This document shows positions 47,545 through 61,152 of a stretch of 64,000 nucleotides of DNA, piece after piece. Source of the stretch: Cryptomeria japonica (Eukaryota > Streptophyta > Pinopsida > Cupressales > Cupressaceae); contig NC_081411.1 of assembly GCF_030272615.1 (NCBI RefSeq), positions 208,908,244 through 208,972,243 of the forward strand. Direction: 5' to 3'. Each line of letters starts with the position of its first letter. Position 1 is the first letter of the stretch. Position numbers and translations under genes: made by a program. The notes under the pieces are model-generated. The model had not been told where the DNA came from and did not search any database. It worked only from the letters and a program-made list of their open reading frames with translations.

Positions 47545-50500
47545 CATAACCAAACCTCGACCTTTCCAATATTCTTAATCTAGACTCAATTCCCTGGCCA
47601 TAATCTAACCCTAAACTAACCTAGGTAATGCTAATAATGATGTAAACCCTAACTATTATCCTAATCCCAATCTTAAACCCTATCTTAAACCATTACCCTA
47701 ACCCTAACCATGATTCAAACCCTAAACCTAACCATAGTCCTAAGCCCTAACTCTATCCATAGTCCCAATAATAACACTAATAATGGTGTGTGCTAACCGT
47801 AATCCTAACCCTAACCATTATGTAAACATTACCATTAATCCTAACACTAACCCTTAACCCCAACCATGATGTAAAACATAACCCTAGAGCTATAATACTA
47901 ATGTTAACCCTAACCCTAACCAAAGCCATGATGTAAACCATAACCTTTACCAGAGTCCTAACCACAACTCTAAACCATTACCTTAATCATAACCTTAACC
48001 CTAACCCTTACCGTAACACTAACCCTAACCTAAACTAATCATAACACTAAACCCTAACTCTAAAAATAGGGAATGGCTCTACTGCCCTTAGGATGCACCA
48101 ATCATATATTACAATGTATTAATAATATATGAAGGGTAATTATATCTTGATGCATCCTAAGGGTTGGATAGTTGTTTCCCTAAAAGTAACCCTAAACCTA
48201 ACGATGATGTACACCCTAAGCCTATCCATAATTCTAAGCAAGATGTAAACCCTAATCCTAACCACGATGTCAATCCTAATCAAAACCATAACAATAATTA
48301 TAACCCTAAACCTAACAATAAACCAAACCCTAAACCCTAACCCAAGCAATAAACCTAACGCTAACCATGATGTAAATCCTAACCCTAACAATAACAATGA
48401 TATAAACACGAACATTAATCCTAACTATGACGCTTAACCCTAAACCTAACCATGAAGTAAACCTTAACCCTAGCTATAATCCTAACTATAAATACAACCC
48501 TAAGCCTAAGCATAATCCTAACCCTAACTCCAACCCCAACCATGATGTAAACCAGAACCCTAGCCATAATCCTTACCATAACTCTAAACATTAAACCTAA
48601 TCTAACCATAAAAATAAATTCTAACCCTAACAATAATCCTTAGCCTTAACTCTAAACCTAATCCTAACTATAACCCTAACCCTAACCCTAGCCCTAGCCA
48701 TCATCCTAACTATGACCCTAACCCCAACCATGATGTAAACAATAAACCTAACCATAACACAAACCATCACCCTAATCATAATCCTTACCCTAACCCTAAT
48801 CAAAACACTAACCTAAGTATAATCCTAAACCCTAAACTTAACCACAACCTGAATTGAACCTTAATCCTAATTTATTCCTCACCTTAATCTAGCCCAAACC
48901 CTAATCATAATTGAACATTAATACTAATTTAATCCTAACTTTAATATAATTGAACCATAACCCTAATTCTAACCCTAACTTTGATGTAACCCTAAACGTA
49001 ATTGTAACTCTGCCATTATACCCTAGCCATAAACTTAACCTTACAACTAAACCCTAAACATAACCATAATCCTAAACCAAAGCCAAACCCTAACCTTGAT
49101 GGTAACCCTAACCATGATATACACCCTCACCATTATCATAAGCCTAACCTTAAATCCTAACCCTAGTCATAACCCTAACCATGATGTAAACCTTAACCTT
49201 GACCATAATGCTAACCTTAAATTTAATCCAAAACACAACCATAAACCAAATCCTAATCCAAACCATATCCCCAATTATAATTCTAATACTCTGTAACTAT
49301 GATCGTGCTTACCCTAACCCTACCTTTGATGTAAACCCTAAACATAATTGTAACCGTGACACTAAACCCTAACCATGACCATAAATTTAACTCTAATATT
49401 AAACAATAATCGTTACCCTAACCTTAACCATGATATAAAACCTAACCTAACTAATAAAACTAACTATGACCGAGACCCTAAATCCTAACCCAAGCAATAA
49501 ACCTAACCTAACCATGATGCAAATCCTAACCCTAACAATAACCATGATATAAATACTAACATTAATCCTAACACTAACCCTTAACCTTTACCCTAACCAT
49601 GATGTAAACCTTAACCCTAGCCATAATCCTAACAATAAATGTAACCCTAAGGCTAACCATAAGCCTAACCTTAACTCCAACCCCAACCAAGATGTAAACC
49701 ATAACCCTAACCATAATTATTACCATAACTCTAAACCTTAGCCTTAACCTAACCATTACCATAAACCCTAACCCTAATAATAATTATTAGCCCTGACCCT
49801 AAACCTAATCCTAACCATAACAATAACTCGAAACCTATCCCTAATCCTAAGAGTAAATCCTATCCATAATCCTAATCCTAACCTTAAACCCTAACCCTAA
49901 CCTTAATCTTCAACCCTAACCCCAACCATAATCATCACCCTAACCCTAAGCATGATGTAAATCCTAACCTTAAACAAAGATGTTGATCATGACCCCAAAC
50001 CTAAGCCTAACCCTAACTATGATGTAAACCCTCACCCTAGCCATAATCTTAACTATGACCCTAACCCCAACCATTATCTAAACAATAAACTTACCAGAAC
50101 CCCAAACCATAGCCCTAATCATAATCCTTACCCTAACCATAATCCTAAACCCTACCCTTAACTATAATCTTACACTAAACTTAACCCTAACCCAAATTGA
50201 ACCTTAATCTTAATGTATTTCTAACCTTAATCCAGCCCAAACCCTAATGCTAATTGAACTTTTATAGTAATTTCACCCTAACTTTAATGTAATTGAAACA
50301 TGATGTAAACCATAACCTTTACCATACTCCTAACCACAACTCTAAACCATTAATCTTATCATAACCCTAACCCTAACCTAACCTAATCATAACCCTAAAC
50401 CCTAACCTTAAAAATTGGGATTGGCTTTACAACCCTTAGGATGCACCAATCATCTATTATAATATACTAATAATATATGAAGGGTATTAATACCTTGCCG

Positions 50501-51180
50501 CATCCAAAGGGCTGAATAGTTGTTTGCCTAAAAATAACTTTAAACCTAACCCTAACCATGGTGTACACCCTAACCCTATCAATAATTCTAACCACAATGT
50601 AAACCCTAATCCTAACCATAACCATAACCATAACCATAACCATAACCATAACCATAATCATAATTATAATCCTAAACCTAACTATAACCCAAACCTTAAA
50701 CCCTAACCCAAGCAATAACCCTAAATGCTAACCATGATGTAAATCTTAACCCTAGCCATGACCATGATATAAATACTAATATTAATCCTAACACTAACCC
50801 TGAATCCTAACCCTAACCGTGATGTAAACCCTAACCGTAGCCATAATCCTAATCATAACTCTAACCCTAACTTCAACACCAACCATGATGTAAACCATAT
50901 CCCTAACCATAATCCTAACCATAACTCTAGTCCTTAACCCTAACCTAACCATAACCATAAACCCTAACTCTAACAATAATCCTTAGCCCTAAACCTAACC
51001 ATGATATAAACCCTAAACTATGCTATCCCTAAACCTAACCATGCTAACCCTAATCATGATATAAACCCTAACCATTATCATAACCCTAAACTTAATAATA
51101 ACCCTAATCCAAACCATGATTTAAATCTTATCCTCAACCCTAACACTAACCTTAACCCTAATGCTAACCATAACCATAAT
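47545..51180. repeat. Degenerate telomere-like array, copy III
   Basis: This is the counterpart of 12,975-16,620 with the same order of landmarks and both hairpins (48,085-48,163 and 50,433-50,511). Differences include the shorter ACCATA tract (from 50,615), small deletions near 48,835 and an insert near 49,995-50,030 (TGATGTAAACC-containing) that is absent from copy I. Confidence 0.85.
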
Positions 51181-51837
51181 ACATGCCATTAAACAAAGTT
51201 TAATATATCTTAGATCTTTTAGTATTTGCTTTTCTTGCAACACATATATATTAATAACAATAATCTAAATAGATATATAAAATTGTAACGATAAAATAAT
51301 ATAATAATACTATAATATAATTTCTTTTAATAAAAAAATACTATATAATTATATATTAATTTATTTTATGTTTTCCATGTTGCGCGCGCAACTGCCACTA
51401 GCATGTATGTCTTAAATTTTAATTTAATCTATATAACATACCTCGAGAGATATCCTTCCCTAACGCTAACCATAACCATAATACATGCCATTAAACAAAG
51501 TTTAATATATCTTAGATCTTTTAGTATTTGCTTTTCTTGCAACACATATATATTAATAACAATAATCTAAATAGATATATAAAATTGTAACGATAAAATA
51601 ATATAATAATACTATAATATAATTTATTTTAATAAAAAGATACTATATAATTATATATTAATTTATTTTATGTTTTCCATGTTGTGCGCGCAACTGCCAC
51701 TAGCATGTATGTCTTAAATTTTAATTTAATCTATATAACATACCTCGAGAGATATCCTTCTCGAGATAGGTGCCTCGAGAAGGATATCTCTCAGCTTATG
51801 TTATATAGATTAAATTAAAATTTAAGACATATATGCT
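51159..51837. repeat. 302-bp tandem pair and fold-back, block III
   Basis: Units start at 51,159 and 51,461. The fold-back has arms of about 65 bp around 51,766-51,773, with the perfect inner 19 bp at 51,747-51,765 and 51,774-51,792. The first unit ends CATACCTCGAGAGATATCC, where block I has CATACCTCCTTCCCGAGAGA, so the block I unit has a small insertion there. Confidence 0.85.
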
Positions 51838-52225
51838 AATTTTAATTATATATTAACATCTACAAACAACACCATTAAAACAACAACTTATAAACATTTA
51901 TTTTGTATATTTTTTTAATAATTAAAAAACTAAACTACATTAAAAAATAACAAGTAGCAATAGAATAAAATTTTGTCCATTATAAATTTGGTAATCAAAT
52001 TCTATTAGTTAAATTGCCCCCTCCCTGACAGCTGCAAAAGACTGAAATATTGATTTAATACACTTACTATTCCATGTTTGTTTCTGCATACATATTTATG
52101 CTCTCTTTTCTCTTCTTCTACTATTTCTTCACACAATATTTTCTCAACATTTATTGCCCTGGACGTTTGAAACACTAATGACAAGAATACGAGAGTAGAT
52201 TCAGGCAGAATAAGCCACACTGAAT

Positions 52226-55200
52226 CAGGTCATGCCTATATTAATAGTTTGCCAGACATGCACACGTTAATTTTTTATAAATTGATCTCATTGTTGGGAA
52301 ACTAGTATATCTATATTTAAAAAATATAGGTAAGTAATAATATTATTATACTCACAATGCTACTTGATTTTATTGATTGTTCCTTTTTAAATATTATGGC
52401 ACTCTTTTACTATCATTTGAATGTAACGGTTTCATATAATTGGAGACAAGTGGCAAGGTTCTATTTTATTTACCCATCATTTGTACGTCAAATTGTTTCA
52501 AAATTGAATTTTTATTTATGAACATTTTGATGCCATCGTAGATGCCTCTAAACATAGACATAATAATAATATAAATAAATCATGATACTTTTCAAATAAG
52601 AGCCATGCAAATAAATACTTACAACAATCAAAATTTCATTATAAATATATTATTAGAAATATTAAATGAAAAATGAAAATAACTCAACACATGCTTTATA
52701 AATCGTCCTAGAAGAAAATGTATTTATTTCGCCGATAGGCGATCTACAATGGTTACTTGAAACCTGGCAGGGTAGATAGACGGGTGGCAACGGGCTAGAG
52801 GCAGGGTAGATAGAAGGGTGGCAACAGGCTAGAGGCAGCATAGTGGTTATGCAATTGTAACGTCTCACTTAATGTTTTCTGCAATTGAAAAATCTCCCTT
52901 AATACACCCTCATAGCTAAAATCTGTAATTGAAATGTCTCCCTTAATGCACCCTCACAACAAGAATCTATAGCAGCCGCTAATCATCAATGCCAACTGAA
53001 ATTTGTCAGACAGTGAATGATTTATAAAAAAAGGAAAAATTAAATGAGTTGCCATTGACAGAGTGGTGGAATAGCAGGTTCGATCTATAAAAGAAAACAA
53101 AAAGATAGTGGAAGATTCAGTTTACTCATCATCTCCGAATCTTAGCCACTCCACCTACTACTACTTCTCAATTGCTCCTTTTCTGTTCTACTACTCAACC
53201 ATGCCTATAATAAAGTTTCTATACAAACTACTGCTTCTCAATCGCTCTTTTTCTCTTGTTGGATTAGACTTTACAAGGTTAGTTTGTTCTAATGCATCTT
53301 TCATCATTGTTTTTTGACATTCTTACTATTACTCCCTGTAGTTATATTGAATCGAAGCTCCTCCTTCAGATGCCTCCATGGCCACTGCAGAAAGACAATG
53401 GCTCCGATTGCTTTCTTCATGCTTACATGGACATTCACAGCTATTCTCTATGTCATCGCGTACAAAATATGGGTGTACTATATTCAGAGATTCAAATGGT
53501 CTAAGTTATCTTTTATTTAAATGAAATCTTATTTCTTGAAATAGGCATAAAGAGCATGTCTTGTGGTCTCAGCAAGGCCATCACTTTTGGCCTGCACTAA
53601 TATTTTGACGTTATAGCTCACCTACAACCATTTTTAGTAACTGCTGAAAAGTGGAAGAAGACATGATTCAAGTGATTGATTGATGTTACCTTATTCTATT
53701 TTGGGCTTATATCTTTGGCACCCTCAATAGTATTTGTTCTCTCTTTTTATTTTCCCTTTTTGCCCGTGGATAGTATTGTTGATTGAAGACCATATTGTCA
53801 ACAATGTCAAGTGTAGATGAGATACATTTTGTGAGATAAGATCCATTTTAGTTCTGAAAAATTCCTCCCTCTATTTGGCCACCGATTTATTTTTGGATGA
53901 ACAAATTGTTGGACAATTCAATAGTTTGAGAAATGGGAACAAATCCAAAGACAGGTTCCAAATATTATGGTGAGTATTTGGGTTTGCATACACTTTTCCA
54001 GAATTGGAAAATGTTTGGACTCTCTTACTATAATATTTTTTATATTTTGTGTTTCCCTAATTATGCTTAAATATTATTGTATACTCATATTTAGGCATTC
54101 CTTCAAAATGAACTCTATATGCATATATAAGAACATAATTCTATTAATGTTAAATGCATGTTACATATAAATATTGAATCAAAGTAGTTCTTCTACTTAT
54201 CATGTGAAGTATATGTCCTAATTAAATTATGCTTATCAAAAACGCATTATAATATAATTGTTGATAAATATAATAAAAATTAGATTGGATTCTTAAGTTT
54301 CCATTCAAAAATGCTATATGTAAATACATTATCTTCTATTATTTAAGCATGCGTTGAGTAATTTTCATCTTCTTGCATGATTGTTGCAAGTATTTTGAAT
54401 TTTGATATCTCTCTGCGAATTTGACATAAATTTTTTAAAATATAAGTATACTAGTATATAGAATTTCCAAATTGACACCTCACATAATATCCCACAATTC
54501 AAAAATATAAATAAATCACCATACCTTCTACTGACAAGGGAGAGCTATTCAAGAAAATACTTACAACAATCAAAAGATTAACTACTAGTATACTTATATT
54601 TAAAAAATATTTGTAAAATATGCCGAGAGATATCTTATAATAGAAGAGAATCATTGTAAAATAAATGTTCTTAATAAACACTAAGAATACAAATCCATTA
54701 AACTGTTGCATGCAAAATGTTGTGAATCTAGTTGGAGATTGTAATGCCAACACAACTAAAGGACAACCATTACAAAAGAAGTTGCACATGCGGAAGACTT
54801 AACACAAACTCCTAAAGGGTTTCCCAACATGAATTGCTTAATTAAACTATACTTTCCTTAAGGTCAATTAATCCATTTAAGAAATACATTTAACCATTAG
54901 AATTCTTAATCACACTAATCATGGATTATGTATACATTGCATGAGATAACAATTAAATTACTATACTTCATTCAATTTCACACATTCAATTACATTACAA
55001 TAATGATTTAATTAAAGATAAAAGTCCTATCATCTAGCTTACATTATAACACATTTCCTTTACATTGTCAAGCATAACTTAGTATTGCAATTTCACGTAT
55101 ACATCAAGTCACATATAAATTACATAAAGATTGCATCAATTACAATTGCCATGAAGGAATACATATAACATATGATACTATTGACCACATAAGGGTCCAA

Positions 55201-56874
55201 GAGATACAAAAATGATCCGAGGCATCAAAGAAGTTCCAACTGGTATAATGGAATGAAATTAATTTGAAGAGAAACATCTGGAGCACCTGCGAAACTATTC
55301 CATCGCAAGAAGACATGAACACAATACCCAATGGAAAGTGACACTACCACCCGACCATGTGGCCCAAAAAGGAACCACCCCTCTGTGCTAGGAGATAGTA
55401 CTAAGGCCCTTAAGCAAGCCACCACAAAATATCACATGGTCTCACATATACATCAGGTACTCATACAAGACATAAGCATACAAATATGACTCTCACAAGG
55501 GTGCTCCAAATAGAGCCAACACATGACTACACATTAGTGAACATAAGCGAATAGTGTCATCTCATAGCTAGTATGGGTTACCCTTGAAGGCCTCCATAGG
55601 CCCCGAACCCCATCCTGGGTTATCCTGGTAGCCTCTCTAAGACCCCCGACCCCCATCCATGTCTCTTGCGGACCCAACAAACCTTTTGTGAGGACAAGGT
55701 AGCTGGTTTGCCATTCCAAGCCTTCTCACTACATCTTGAGTCTATACTAGAACTCAACCATGAGAAGGGCACAATTAATCTTGATTAATGTTTATAAAAC
55801 CCAACCCCCATTTTTTAATTAAATTATCACATAATACTCAACTTTCGATGGGTTATCTTGCTAACCTCTTTGGGTGCGACCCCCACTCGAAATCCACTTT
55901 TCCTTATGACACTACACATGCTCCAATGAACCCCAAGGAAAAACAAAAAAGATAACTAACACATGGAGTTCAAAAACAACACTGAAGAACAATTTGATTT
56001 AACAAACCTTCTACAAAGGTTAAACCACTGGAGGTGTGAAACAAACAACTGGTCTATTCATAAAAAAAGACCACAACCAAAGTAAATTAATTACAACCAC
56101 AACCAAAAATTTACCAAATCCACTTGCACGATATAGTTACATACAACAACATGCCATCATGACATGAAATTGGCTCTTACAAATCATCACAAAAATATAC
56201 CAAGAAGAGTAAAAACTCAAACGAATCTACTTGCCCTCTAAACTCGTCCATGTTAATGAATCGTAATGATTACTCAAAATATAATTAAAAGCTAACATTC
56301 TCTAATTGCAGCTCTTTCAATAACTGACTCTTTCACTTAAGAAAATTCACCTTAGGGAATAACGCATAAAAAGGGTCCAAGTAAACATACACCCCAAATA
56401 GTCTTGAGCAATGCTTGATTAAGGAAAAACATACACCCTTAAAAAGAATAACAACAACTCATAAGCTAAATAAGCCATCATTTAAAACAATGATAAATCC
56501 TTTTCCGGTTAAAGCTAATTTGGCTATAAATAAAATCCAATTTTCATTCAAAATTTCTAATAATGAAAATAACAATTAAATACATTGGAGGACAAAATCA
56601 ATATTTAAATAAAAAATGAATCTTTCCAATTAAAAATCATATCACCTAAACATTATTGAGGGTTATTCATATAGCCTTGTTTTCACAAAAATCATTTACA
56701 ATTAAGATTTTCTTCATATTGTAAATTCAAAATACACAGTATAAATATATGCACATATAGGAATATATGTGTGTGTGTGTGTGCAGGTGGCTATTTCAGT
56801 AGAGAGTGCTTGAGCGGGTTTAGTGATCATTTGGAAACCTTCCATGGTTCAAATTGAAGGGGTAGCTAAAAAAA
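52226..56874. other. Unique AT-rich region to the right of block III
   Basis: No second copy occurs in the window. A 34-bp tandem duplication starts at 52,766 and 52,800 (GGCAGGGTAGATAGA). Between about 53,100 and 53,520, short coding-like stretches occur with a possible donor ACAAG/GTTAGT near 53,277, but no gene model can be supported. About 55,560-55,900 is more GC-rich with two related 'GGGTTATC' plus 'GACCCCC' blocks, possibly part of an unrecognised LTR. A (TG)8 tract is at 56,768-56,783. Confidence 0.5.
52766..52833. repeat. 34-bp tandem duplication
   Basis: Two units start at 52,766 and 52,800 and differ at a few sites (ACGGGTGGCAACGGGC versus AAGGGTGGCAACAGGC). There is no coding role. 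Confidence 0.8.
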
Positions 56875-57099
56875 ATGGTATTGGTTAAAGTCAAGAATTT
56901 GTCCACAAATGTATCCTTCTTGTTGATTAATCTCTATGGTCCAATATCGTCTGCCTCTAAGCGTGCTCTTTGGTCAGACTTGGATGGGGCGATCCCCCAA
57001 AATGAGAATCAACATCTTTTCATTTGTAATGCCTCGCCAGGAAACCTTGAAGGGATAAAGCTAAAACACACAAATGGAGTGCAAATATTGTTTTTTTAA
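56875..57099 (+). pseudogene. LINE endonuclease fragment (plus strand)
   Basis: The 74-codon frame includes VSFLLINLYGPISSASKRAL and WSDLD, then LFICNASPGN. This matches the plant LINE endonuclease pattern in which 'NVYGP...KR..W..L' precedes the GDFN motif, here degraded. The flanks do not extend the ORF, so it is an isolated fragment. It lies in opposite orientation to the other LINE copies in the window and is not the same segment. Confidence 0.5.
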
Positions 57100-57711
57100 A
57101 GAGTTTTAAACACAACATGATGATACAATGGTAGACTTGTGGGTAGACCTTAGGCATGTATAACTCTGGCTTACAACGAGTATCCTGAGAGGAACGTCGC
57201 TATGCGGGGTGTGACCTGCACGTGCCCCTTTTCCGTGAGGTACACTGCCTTGCGGGATACGTCCATTGTGTGCCCTTTCCACTTGGAGTATTGCCATGCC
57301 ATGCTGAGACACGATGCAGGATGTAGTAGACATTGCCATGCGGCCTACCAATAGGTTTAGGGTAGAGCCATGCCACGTGACGACGTGATGTCGAGGTGCA
57401 CACTTCCATGCCATGCAGATGTGTGACTAGGCCACACCACATGATGAGCTACTGCGATAGCTAGACGATTGTTCCTTTCTTCCTCGTTGGTGGCTAAATG
57501 CTAGTCACATAGTGATGTTATGTGCACTTATGATATATTTTTTTTTAGTTTATTTATTTCCTTGTGGGCCAACAATTTTTTTTATTTTTACCTTGAAGGT
57601 TTAGCCACGATCTTGCAATCTTTTCCTTACTTGATTTGATGTTGCAATTCTGGAATTATTTTCTTGCCTTACTGTTGGAATTGACGATTATTATCTTTAT
57701 TCTTCTGTCCT
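57100..57711. other. GC-richer island and T-rich stretch of unknown nature
   Basis: About 57,130-57,460 is much richer in G and C than its surroundings and repeats 'CATGCCA'-type words. Short ORFs exist on the minus strand, but they are His/Ser-rich frames without recognisable domains. A T run near 57,538 follows. It may be part of an unidentified transposon. No ends were found. Confidence 0.35.
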
Positions 57712-59810
57712 TTGGAAGCATCAGGAGTAGAAGCATCAGAATACCTTTAGCAAATTGAACGAAAAAGAGCTAACTGCCAAGATGATTGAAGAAGTGCAAA
57801 AAGCAATTGCTATAGGTAAAACTAAGCTTATTGGATTCATTGCTTAGTTGTCCCCTCAACTCAAGCATATTATTTATTTATTTCATAAGTTATGTATGCT
57901 CTGATTCTTTATCAAAGATATCAAGAATAAGACCGAAGTCATTGAAAAAGAGATTACCGATCTCTCAAATAAATTTACTACTGAGCCAAATTCTATTCAG
58001 CATTTTTATACAAAACTTCAAACTCTTATGGCTCAATAGTTAGAACTTCGAAATGAAGAGCAAAAAATAATGATGGATATCATAACTCTTCAAACATTAT
58101 TTATTCCCCATTTATCATCTATTCAAGAGAAGATCAACCAAGCTACCCAATTGTCCACTCAAGCAGAGGGAAGCACTTTAGATGGTTTGATCTCACTGTC
58201 AGCTGATATTACAGCTCAGAATTATCTAATGGAAAGTGTCAAGGATGCACTTACCAATGCTCTCAAAGACACTCATACAAAGTATAACTCTATTTTTTAT
58301 TAGTTGCCCCCACCAAATGGTAACTAGTTTTGATGTTTGTCAAAAAGGGGGAGTGTACCGAGCATACAGAGTTTATAATATATACATACCAAGTGTACAG
58401 TTGAAATTGACAGGCGGAGCATAGAACATCAGGAGCATGAAATACAGAGTATAGATCATCAAGTTATATACAACATATTGATAAGGGGAGTATGCATTTG
58501 AGTATGTATTTGAAAAAATGTATATACTGTCATTTCAGTTTATTTTGTAAGTATATAGATTTTGTATTATGACTTTGAAAGGAGTTTTGTCAAACATACC
58601 AAACTAATATCAAAAGTGAAGATGTTGGTATTTACTAAGTTGTCATTAGTTTTATGCCCCAAGTCATTCTATATACTCTAGTTGATTAATACCATCGAAA
58701 TGTCCAGTCGGTAATTACTAAGGTGTCGGTTACAGAAGAAAGGCTAATCACCGAGATGAGACACACCGAGTTGTCTATCGAGTAAAGTTCTTATGCCTAC
58801 TGAGCAACAAAGAAGGTATACCGAGTTAATCTGAACTGAGTGAAAACGTGTTACCAAATTCAATGAACCTGGACACACATGTGAAACATGTTACAAGATT
58901 CGAGAACATGGAACCGTTATTACATAGGTAATTGCATTTAAAGATTTTGTATGATTTTGAGGAAGTTTATCCAATGAAATAATTTCTATGTTTATTCATT
59001 CAATAAAAAATGTTCGTATGATCGATGCATGATAAGATCACTGTCTCAGAGATCTATATATACAAAATGATTTGAGTATCTAAACAAGAGGGAAAATGAT
59101 GAGTTAAAAATAAAAATCTTAAGAGAAGATAAGATGTGATGATTGAATAGAGATATTTAGAGGTCACCGAGAAGGTTTTTTCATAGAACAGTTTAAGGGA
59201 CAGAGTATACATAAGTGGTTACCAAGATAATTTATCAATTACCGAGGTATGCTATGAGCAAGGAATTTCATATTGATCACATAGAGTCTGCTATAACATT
59301 TCAGATGTAAAGTTGTAGATATTTTGTAAATATTTTGATTGAATTATTTTGAGTTGAGTTAGAAACCTTTAACACGGTAAAAGACTCTAACAAAGTCTAT
59401 AAATTGTGAAGCCTTTAACTAGGTACAACATTTTTGTAAAAGTGTTTGTAAAATCTTTTAGCAAGGTAGATCTAAAGATCTTTGTGCTCCTAACAGGGTA
59501 AGCTATTCGAAATAGCTAAACATGTAGCTCTAACTGAGCAATCTTGATTATTGTAGTAGTGAAGTTGTGGGTGCCATCCCCACCGTAGTTTTTCTCTCTA
59601 ACAAAGAGTTTCTACGTAACCAAAATCTTTGTGTTATGGAGTGAAATGTGTATGGATGTTATTTCTATGATTATGTTTTAGCATTATATATTATGAAATC
59701 AGCAATATTAAGTTTGTGTTTATCAGTAAAATTATTTTTGAAGAAAAGTTTTGAAGTACTGATTCACCCCTCCCTTCTCAGTACATTAGCTTTCCTTGTC
59801 GGACCTAACA
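57712..59810 (+). mobile_element. 3' part of the nested LTR retrotransposon, block IV copy
   Basis: It matches 32,148-34,265: the end of the additional ORF (to the stop at about 58,303), the canonical-looking AAAAAGGGGGAG near 58,344, and the right LTR (58,623-59,810). The left break is at about 57,712, where both sequences share TTGGAAG. No left LTR is present. The terminal 77 codons at 58,070-58,303 differ from the first copy by a few residues. Confidence 0.88.
58623..59810 (+). repeat. Right LTR copy, block IV (1,188 bp)
   Basis: TG...CA ends are followed by GGAAG at 59,811-59,815, the same target-site sequence as at 34,266. This shows it is a copy of that insertion and not a separate one. 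By eye there are about 30 differences from 33,077-34,265. Confidence 0.9.
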
Positions 59811-60343
59811 GGAAGGAATAATCCTTCTGCACCTTTCTCTTGCCTCCCAGGAATTCGCAGAATCTTCAGACATGAGGAGACCTTTACAAAATTTGAAGAA
59901 TGCCTCCTTGATATCTTCCAAGTCCTTTACTTTTCTGTTTTCTACCCAAATCCTATCAATTTGGTCTCTACACTGTTTTCGCTTCAACATATTGAAGACA
60001 AAATTGGATCCTTTATCCTCAAATTGCATCCAATGCACTCGAGCCCTGATTATGGTCTCTTTGGTCTTAGTCTGTTGATGCTTTGTAAGGCTAACCCAGC
60101 CAAGGCTACCTTTTGAGTAATCTCAATACTGCAGGGATTGTCTTGGATCTTAGCCTCACACAAGTGGAAGTTTTCAGGTACTGTTTTCTCTTTCCACCTA
60201 TAATCCCTTACTTTCTTCTACCCTATGGTTTGAAGCAGCACCTACCAACTATAAACATTCTGCTTCCATCCATCCACACAAGAGTTCAATAATCTATTCC
60301 TTTTGTTAAACATCCTGACAATCTTGACCGCACTCAACACATC

Positions 60344-61152
60344 TCAATCTAAAAGAAAGCTAGAGTTCAGAAATAATTTATCCTTAGGAGCTCCTTGGCT
60401 CTCAGGGTAGTCTCTGAGCCTAACATGAGAGATGATAGGATGGTGGTCTGAAAGAGTGGTTGGAAAAACTGGCACGAGATTGCCATTATTGCCTAGGTCA
60501 AAGGAGAAATGGTCTTTATTAACATAGAACCTATCCAGCCTATAAAAGATCCTATGCTTCCCACTTTGATAGTTGCACCATGTGTACCAAATTTTGGAGT
60601 TATCTTTCTTTTTGCAGAACAGAGGGTCAAACAACTATTTTTGGCTTTTCAATCTTTACCAGTGAATTTTCTCCATCCCTTTCCATTCCATAGGGATACC
60701 TCCACTTTTGTCTTCCTGAGTTTCAACTATATTAAAGTCACCCCTTACAATTTAGAGAATATTCAGTAGTGTAGCGATCCAATCCCATAATGCAATTCTC
60801 TCTCTGTAGTCGTTGGAGGCATAAACAGAACAAATTCCAAATCTAATTCCATTATCCTCTAGGGACACCCAGACCACTTTGTTACACAGTGAGCATCCTT
60901 GGTTTACCATGCGCTCTTTCCATTTGGGGTTAATCAGTATTCCAACACCTCCTCTACCTTTGTCATGCTTTGAGGAGACCTTGATAGAGTCTTTCCATAT
61001 AAATTATAGGTTGACTTCCAGGGTAAACTTTACAACCTTGAGTTCTTGAAGCATAATAAGTCTGCGTTCTTATGTTGGTTGACAAACCTTCTAATGATTT
61101 GTTTCTTGTCTGTAGATTCCAGACCCCTAATGTTCCAGGAGATGCACTTCAT
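60344..61152 (-). pseudogene. LINE ORF2 endonuclease domain, block IV copy
   Basis: It starts at 61,152 and carries the same motifs as the copy at 35,607 (NIRGL, GDFN, LSDHHPI) and the same TAG in place of the early Trp. An additional stop near 60,344 shortens the last open frame compared with the first copy. Confidence 0.78.

Noticed and set aside
53060-53095. GGTTCGATCT resembling a tRNA B box or SINE promoter
   Set aside because: It does not fit the full B-box consensus, and there is no A box at proper spacing or cloverleaf.
57106-57442. Two minus-strand ORFs in the GC-richer island
   Set aside because: They overlap each other in different frames, have low-complexity composition and no domain.
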